Source: Tissierellia bacterium
Lineage (GTDB): Bacteria > Bacillota > Clostridia > Tissierellales > Sedimentibacteraceae
Direction of reading: 5' to 3'
DNA: 36,298 bases
Assembly: GCA_012519555.1 (NCBI GenBank)
Contig: JAAYPY010000098.1
Location: forward strand, 1 to 36,298
Made by a program: the position numbers and the translations under genes. A model generated the notes under the pieces. The model had not been told where the DNA came from. It saw only the letters and a list, made by a program, of their open reading frames with translations, and searched no databases. Below, in pieces: positions 33,357-36,298 of this stretch. How positions within the stretch are numbered: the stretch's first letter is position 1; each line of letters begins with the position of its first letter.

Positions 33357-36209
33357 TTAATGGTCATCTCCTTTAGACTTTCCGCCTATAGGATTTTCTA
33401 ATATGTCATCCAAAACTTCATGGAAATCAGGTCCCAGATAGTAAGGTTCAGGTTTAATTTCTCTGCCTTCAGCTTTCGCTTTAAAACCTTCTAATATCTT
33501 CTCAGGTTTAGCAGGAATTTCATAAATTCTCACTCCAACAGCATTGTATATTGCATTTAATACAGCTGCGTGAGGACTGCTCTGATACCCTTCAGAAGCC
33601 CCTGATGAGCCAAATGGACCGTTCTTTCTTGGTGTTTCAATAAATTCAAACTCAACATCATCCGGCATCTGGTTGCACTGTAAGGTTCCGCAGGCTATCA
33701 TATTTTCATACTTTTTCTCTAAATCCGAGTAATCTTCCTGTAAAGCAAAGCCTATACTGTGCTGTAATCCGCCTAAGGCCTGACCTAAGTTTGTAAGTTT
33801 GTTTCCAATTACTCCCGTATCAACTACCGAACGTGAAGCAATAACATCTACCTTTCCTGTTTCTGTATCTACTTCTACCCTGACAACTACTAGGTTGTGG
33901 TTATGGGACTGCATAGGATCTCCTACCCCTGTATTAGGGTCAAGAGCTTTGTGCTCGCCAACAGATGTCCAAACTCCTTTATATAATGTAGGTATGCCCT
34001 CAGCCACCATTTCATCATATGTTCTGTATGTGCCATCAGGTTTTCTCATTGCATCCAACAACATGTTAGCAGCAACAATGTGGGCCCTTCCTGAAGCAAT
34101 TTGGCTTCTGCTTCCCGATGACCCTCCGTGGAAAGGTGCCTTGCCCGTGTCATCTTTTACTAATTTAACCATATCAGGGGTTATTCCCAATGGTTTTAAT
34201 GCCTCGCAGGTAAGGGCAATCGAGCCTATATCCGCACCTTGGCCTATATCCTGCCAGCAGTTGTAGTCTGTTATTGTTCCGTCAGGATTTAATTCCAGCC
34301 ACACTTCACATTTATCGGTGTCATTGCCTGAATGGAAACCGCCGAGAGCAATTCCAACGCCACGCTTCTTGCCAGGTGAGCTTGCAGGCTGCTTCGCCCA
34401 TTCCAATGATTCTAAATAATAAGGTCTCATTCTGTCCATCATTTCAACAACAGGATATACATGATAGGGATAGCTGTTGTTGGTAGTATCTCCGGGTCTT
34501 GCAGCATTTATATATCTAAATTCAAATGGATCCATACCGGCTTTTTCCGCCAACATATCAATCAATTGCTCACTGAAGGTATATGCCTGAGGCGAGCCGT
34601 AAGCACGATATGCAACACCGTAAGAGTTATTGCTGTATCCTCCTCTTACCAAGCCTCGAATATTGGGAATGTTCAAGCCGTAGCCGGGGAAACGAATGGT
34701 TCTGATTTCAAGACTTCCCCCTGTTTCCGGATATGCTCCGTGCTCTAGAGCCACATCAAATTCAATTGCAGTTATTTTACCGTCCTTATTGCATGCAAAG
34801 CGTGCGTTGCTGTAGGCGGGAGATCTTTTGCCCGTGAATAATTGGTTCTCTCCGTATGACATAGTCAAGGTAACAGGTCTGTTAAGCGCTAAAGTTGCAG
34901 CTGCAACCAATGCAGGAGCATCTGATGCCATGGAAAGGCCAAATGAGCCTCCGACGGCGTTGTCTATAACTCTTATTCTATCTTGCGGATAATTTAAAGC
35001 TTTGCTCAAAGGTGCTATTACTGAATGAAGTGACTGTGATTTACAATGAATAGTCAATACCCCTTCATCATCAACATAAGCCTGCATTGCATGTGGTTCA
35101 AGAACAAGATGGGGCTCTCTTGATGAGTAAAAGCTTCCTTCTACAACATAGTCAGATTTTTCTATTATTTCTCTGGTATCCTCGCCTTTAAATACAGGAA
35201 CGTGAAGCCATTCATTTTCCGATTCTTCGTGAATCCTCACTGCTCCCGGCAATACTGCTTCAAGATAGTTAGCATAAACCGGAAGCGGCTCTATTTGAAC
35301 CTTTACGTGCTTTGCAGCTGCACGTGCATGCTCTCTTGTATCAGCAGCAACCAAAGCGATAACATCACCCTTACGATATACCTTTTTATCGCACAGAATG
35401 GGTCTAACCGGAAAGCCGGCTTTGCTTCTTGCATGGAAGTTCGTTTTGCCGATATTGTTGTCTCCCTTAATGTCCTTGGCTGTAATTACCTTAACAACAC
35501 CGGGCATTTTTTCTGCTTCCGAAAAATCAATGCTTTTTATTATTCCATGTGCAACATCCGGCATTACAACTGCAAGCTCAAGTGTTCCTTCGGGCATCTT
35601 GCATGCAAGGTCATCTCCATATTCGGCAACTCCCATTACTCTTGACAAAGCATAGGGGCGAGGATGAGCAGTGCCGTAAACCCTCTTGTCTTCAGGAAGC
35701 TTGTAATCAAGTTCTTCCATTGTCATTTCGCCTCTCATTACTTTTGCGGCAGCCATTACCGCATCAACCAAAGGTTTGTATCCCGTACAGCGGCATATAT
35801 TCTTATGTGAAGTAAACCATTCACGCACTTCTTGGCGTGTCGGATTTAAGTTTTTGTCTAAAAGCCCCTTAGCAGACATTATAAAACCGGGGGTACAGAA
35901 TCCACATTGTACTCCGCCGTGAACAATCCATGCAAGCTGAAGAGGATGTAAATTTGTTGCGGTTCCTAATCCTTCAATAGTATCAATCCTTGTATATTCA
36001 GGTATGCTGCCGACCTTTTTAACGCATGAGCGAACCGGCTCACCATTTATCAGCACCGTACAGGCACCGCAGACTCCTGTACCGCATCCTACCTTAACAC
36101 CCGTAAGACCGATTCTCCTAAGCATTTCGGAAAGTCTTTCTTTTTCAGGATCGCTGATAACCATGCGTTCTACACCATTTATTATGTACATTAACTTCTT
36201 TAACCCCAT
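33357..36209 (-). CDS. Mop-type molybdenum aldehyde oxidoreductase (xanthine oxidase family)
   Basis: A 950-residue enzyme with the same domain order as Desulfovibrio gigas Mop: plant-type [2Fe-2S] domain (Cys42, 47, 50, 62), second [2Fe-2S] helical domain (Cys102, 105, 139, 141; CGFCTPGF and CRCTGYKPL), then the two molybdopterin domains from about residue 175. It would oxidise an aldehyde to a carboxylic acid at Mo with water as oxygen source. It has no FAD domain, so electrons must leave to a partner, plausibly the next gene product. The catalytic Glu is kept in GPFGSSGASEG, where Mop has GVGE. AYRAYGSPQ replaces AFRGYGAPQ. The ATG at 36209 has GGAGG 6 nt upstream; a longer in-frame start at 36245 lies inside the promoter and is rejected. 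Confidence 0.92.
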   Translation of the reverse strand: MGLKKLMYIINGVERMVISDPEKERLSEMLRRIGLTGVKVGCGTGVCGACTVLINGEPVRSCVKKVGSIPEYTRIDTIEGLGTATNLHPLQLAWIVHGGVQCGFCTPGFIMSAKGLLDKNLNPTRQEVREWFTSHKNICRCTGYKPLVDAVMAAAKVMRGEMTMEELDYKLPEDKRVYGTAHPRPYALSRVMGVAEYGDDLACKMPEGTLELAVVMPDVAHGIIKSIDFSEAEKMPGVVKVITAKDIKGDNNIGKTNFHARSKAGFPVRPILCDKKVYRKGDVIALVAADTREHARAAAKHVKVQIEPLPVYANYLEAVLPGAVRIHEESENEWLHVPVFKGEDTREIIEKSDYVVEGSFYSSREPHLVLEPHAMQAYVDDEGVLTIHCKSQSLHSVIAPLSKALNYPQDRIRVIDNAVGGSFGLSMASDAPALVAAATLALNRPVTLTMSYGENQLFTGKRSPAYSNARFACNKDGKITAIEFDVALEHGAYPETGGSLEIRTIRFPGYGLNIPNIRGLVRGGYSNNSYGVAYRAYGSPQAYTFSEQLIDMLAEKAGMDPFEFRYINAARPGDTTNNSYPYHVYPVVEMMDRMRPYYLESLEWAKQPASSPGKKRGVGIALGGFHSGNDTDKCEVWLELNPDGTITDYNCWQDIGQGADIGSIALTCEALKPLGITPDMVKLVKDDTGKAPFHGGSSGSRSQIASGRAHIVAANMLLDAMRKPDGTYRTYDEMVAEGIPTLYKGVWTSVGEHKALDPNTGVGDPMQSHNHNLVVVRVEVDTETGKVDVIASRSVVDTGVIGNKLTNLGQALGGLQHSIGFALQEDYSDLEKKYENMIACGTLQCNQMPDDVEFEFIETPRKNGPFGSSGASEGYQSSPHAAVLNAIYNAVGVRIYEIPAKPEKILEGFKAKAEGREIKPEPYYLGPDFHEVLDDILENPIGGKSKGDDH

Positions 36210-36244
36210 AGTATTCCTCCATAAATATTTATATATTAATAACA

Positions 36245-36260
36245 TGCAAGTATTATGCCA
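36245..36260 (-). promoter_or_regulatory. Sigma-54 promoter of the aldehyde oxidoreductase operon
   Basis: The minus strand reads TGGCATAATACTTGCA: GG and GC are exactly 10 bases apart, with TGGCA and TTGCA boxes and a single departure (T for C at the last -24 base). Transcription should begin near 36234, about 25 nt before the ATG at 36209. The activator is not in the window and may lie beyond the right edge. Confidence 0.75.
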
Positions 36261-36298
36261 TTTGGAATTTCATTGATATGCTCAGCAAATAAAAAAAA

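Noticed and set aside
36210-36245. Longer start for the aldehyde oxidoreductase at 36245
   Set aside because: It would overlap the sigma-54 promoter and precede the GGAGG that sits 6 nt before the ATG at 36209.
33799-36276. Several plus-strand open frames of 70-155 codons opposite the aldehyde oxidoreductase
   Set aside because: They mirror a conserved 950-residue coding region, have no ribosome binding sites and no recognisable motifs.
1-36298. CRISPR arrays, tRNA or rRNA genes, riboswitches, prophage or insertion sequence genes
   Set aside because: No regularly spaced repeats, no tRNA-like cloverleaf or rRNA sequence, no riboswitch core and no transposase or integrase coding sequence was recognised by reading both strands.

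Overview
The window is AT-rich, tightly packed DNA from a low-GC Gram-positive anaerobe. Strong GGAGG ribosome binding sites, an NAD-type glutamate dehydrogenase, a Rex redox repressor, two spore-associated proteins (YtvI-like and GerM-like) and several sigma-54 promoters ahead of catabolic genes all suggest an amino-acid-fermenting, spore-forming member of the Clostridia/Tissierellia, Sedimentibacter-like. This placement is inferred from gene content; there is no rRNA or other marker gene to prove it. I found no rRNA, tRNA, CRISPR array, prophage or intact insertion sequence.

Layout. 1-830 (-): a malate/lactate-type dehydrogenase, cut by the left edge, behind a consensus sigma-54 promoter. 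1209-2282 (+): a YtvI-like permease. 2389-6253 (-): gdhA, rex, a DUF47 PhoU-like protein and a Pit phosphate transporter, with a good Rex operator in front of gdhA. 6441-7448 (+): an orphan NMT1/SsuA-like binding lipoprotein. 7502-8560 (-): a GerM-like lipoprotein. 8737-14248 (-): a five-gene peptide ABC importer (binding protein, two permeases, two ATPases). 14597-15973 (+): a RocR-like sigma-54 activator. 16258-18193 (+): two tandem amidinotransferase/DDAH-family guanidino enzymes. 18261-19067 (-): PgeF/YfiH. 19258-20625 (+): a MocR regulator overlapping tail to tail with a SERCA-like Ca2+ P-type ATPase (20602-23322, -). 23508-24320 (+): an EFR1 flavodoxin-ferredoxin that appears to start at ATA. 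24385-25185: a scar of three gene remnants (S-layer homology domain, histidine kinase, response regulator). 25277-30998 (-): a MacB-like ABC exporter (ATPase, FtsX permease, HlyD adaptor) followed by a COG2509 FAD protein. 31117-36209 (-): a Mop-type molybdenum aldehyde oxidoreductase and a large FAD/Fe-S electron-transfer protein, again behind a sigma-54 promoter.

The most coherent system lies at about 8.7-18.2 kb. A RocR-type activator sits between two outward-facing gene groups, a peptide importer and a pair of guanidino-group hydrolases, and each group has a GG-N10-GC sigma-54 promoter. I infer a regulon that imports arginine- or guanidino-containing peptides and breaks down the side chain. 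Two further sigma-54 promoters, one near each end of the window, put an alpha-hydroxyacid dehydrogenase and an aldehyde oxidoreductase under the same sigma factor, though probably under activators lying outside the window.
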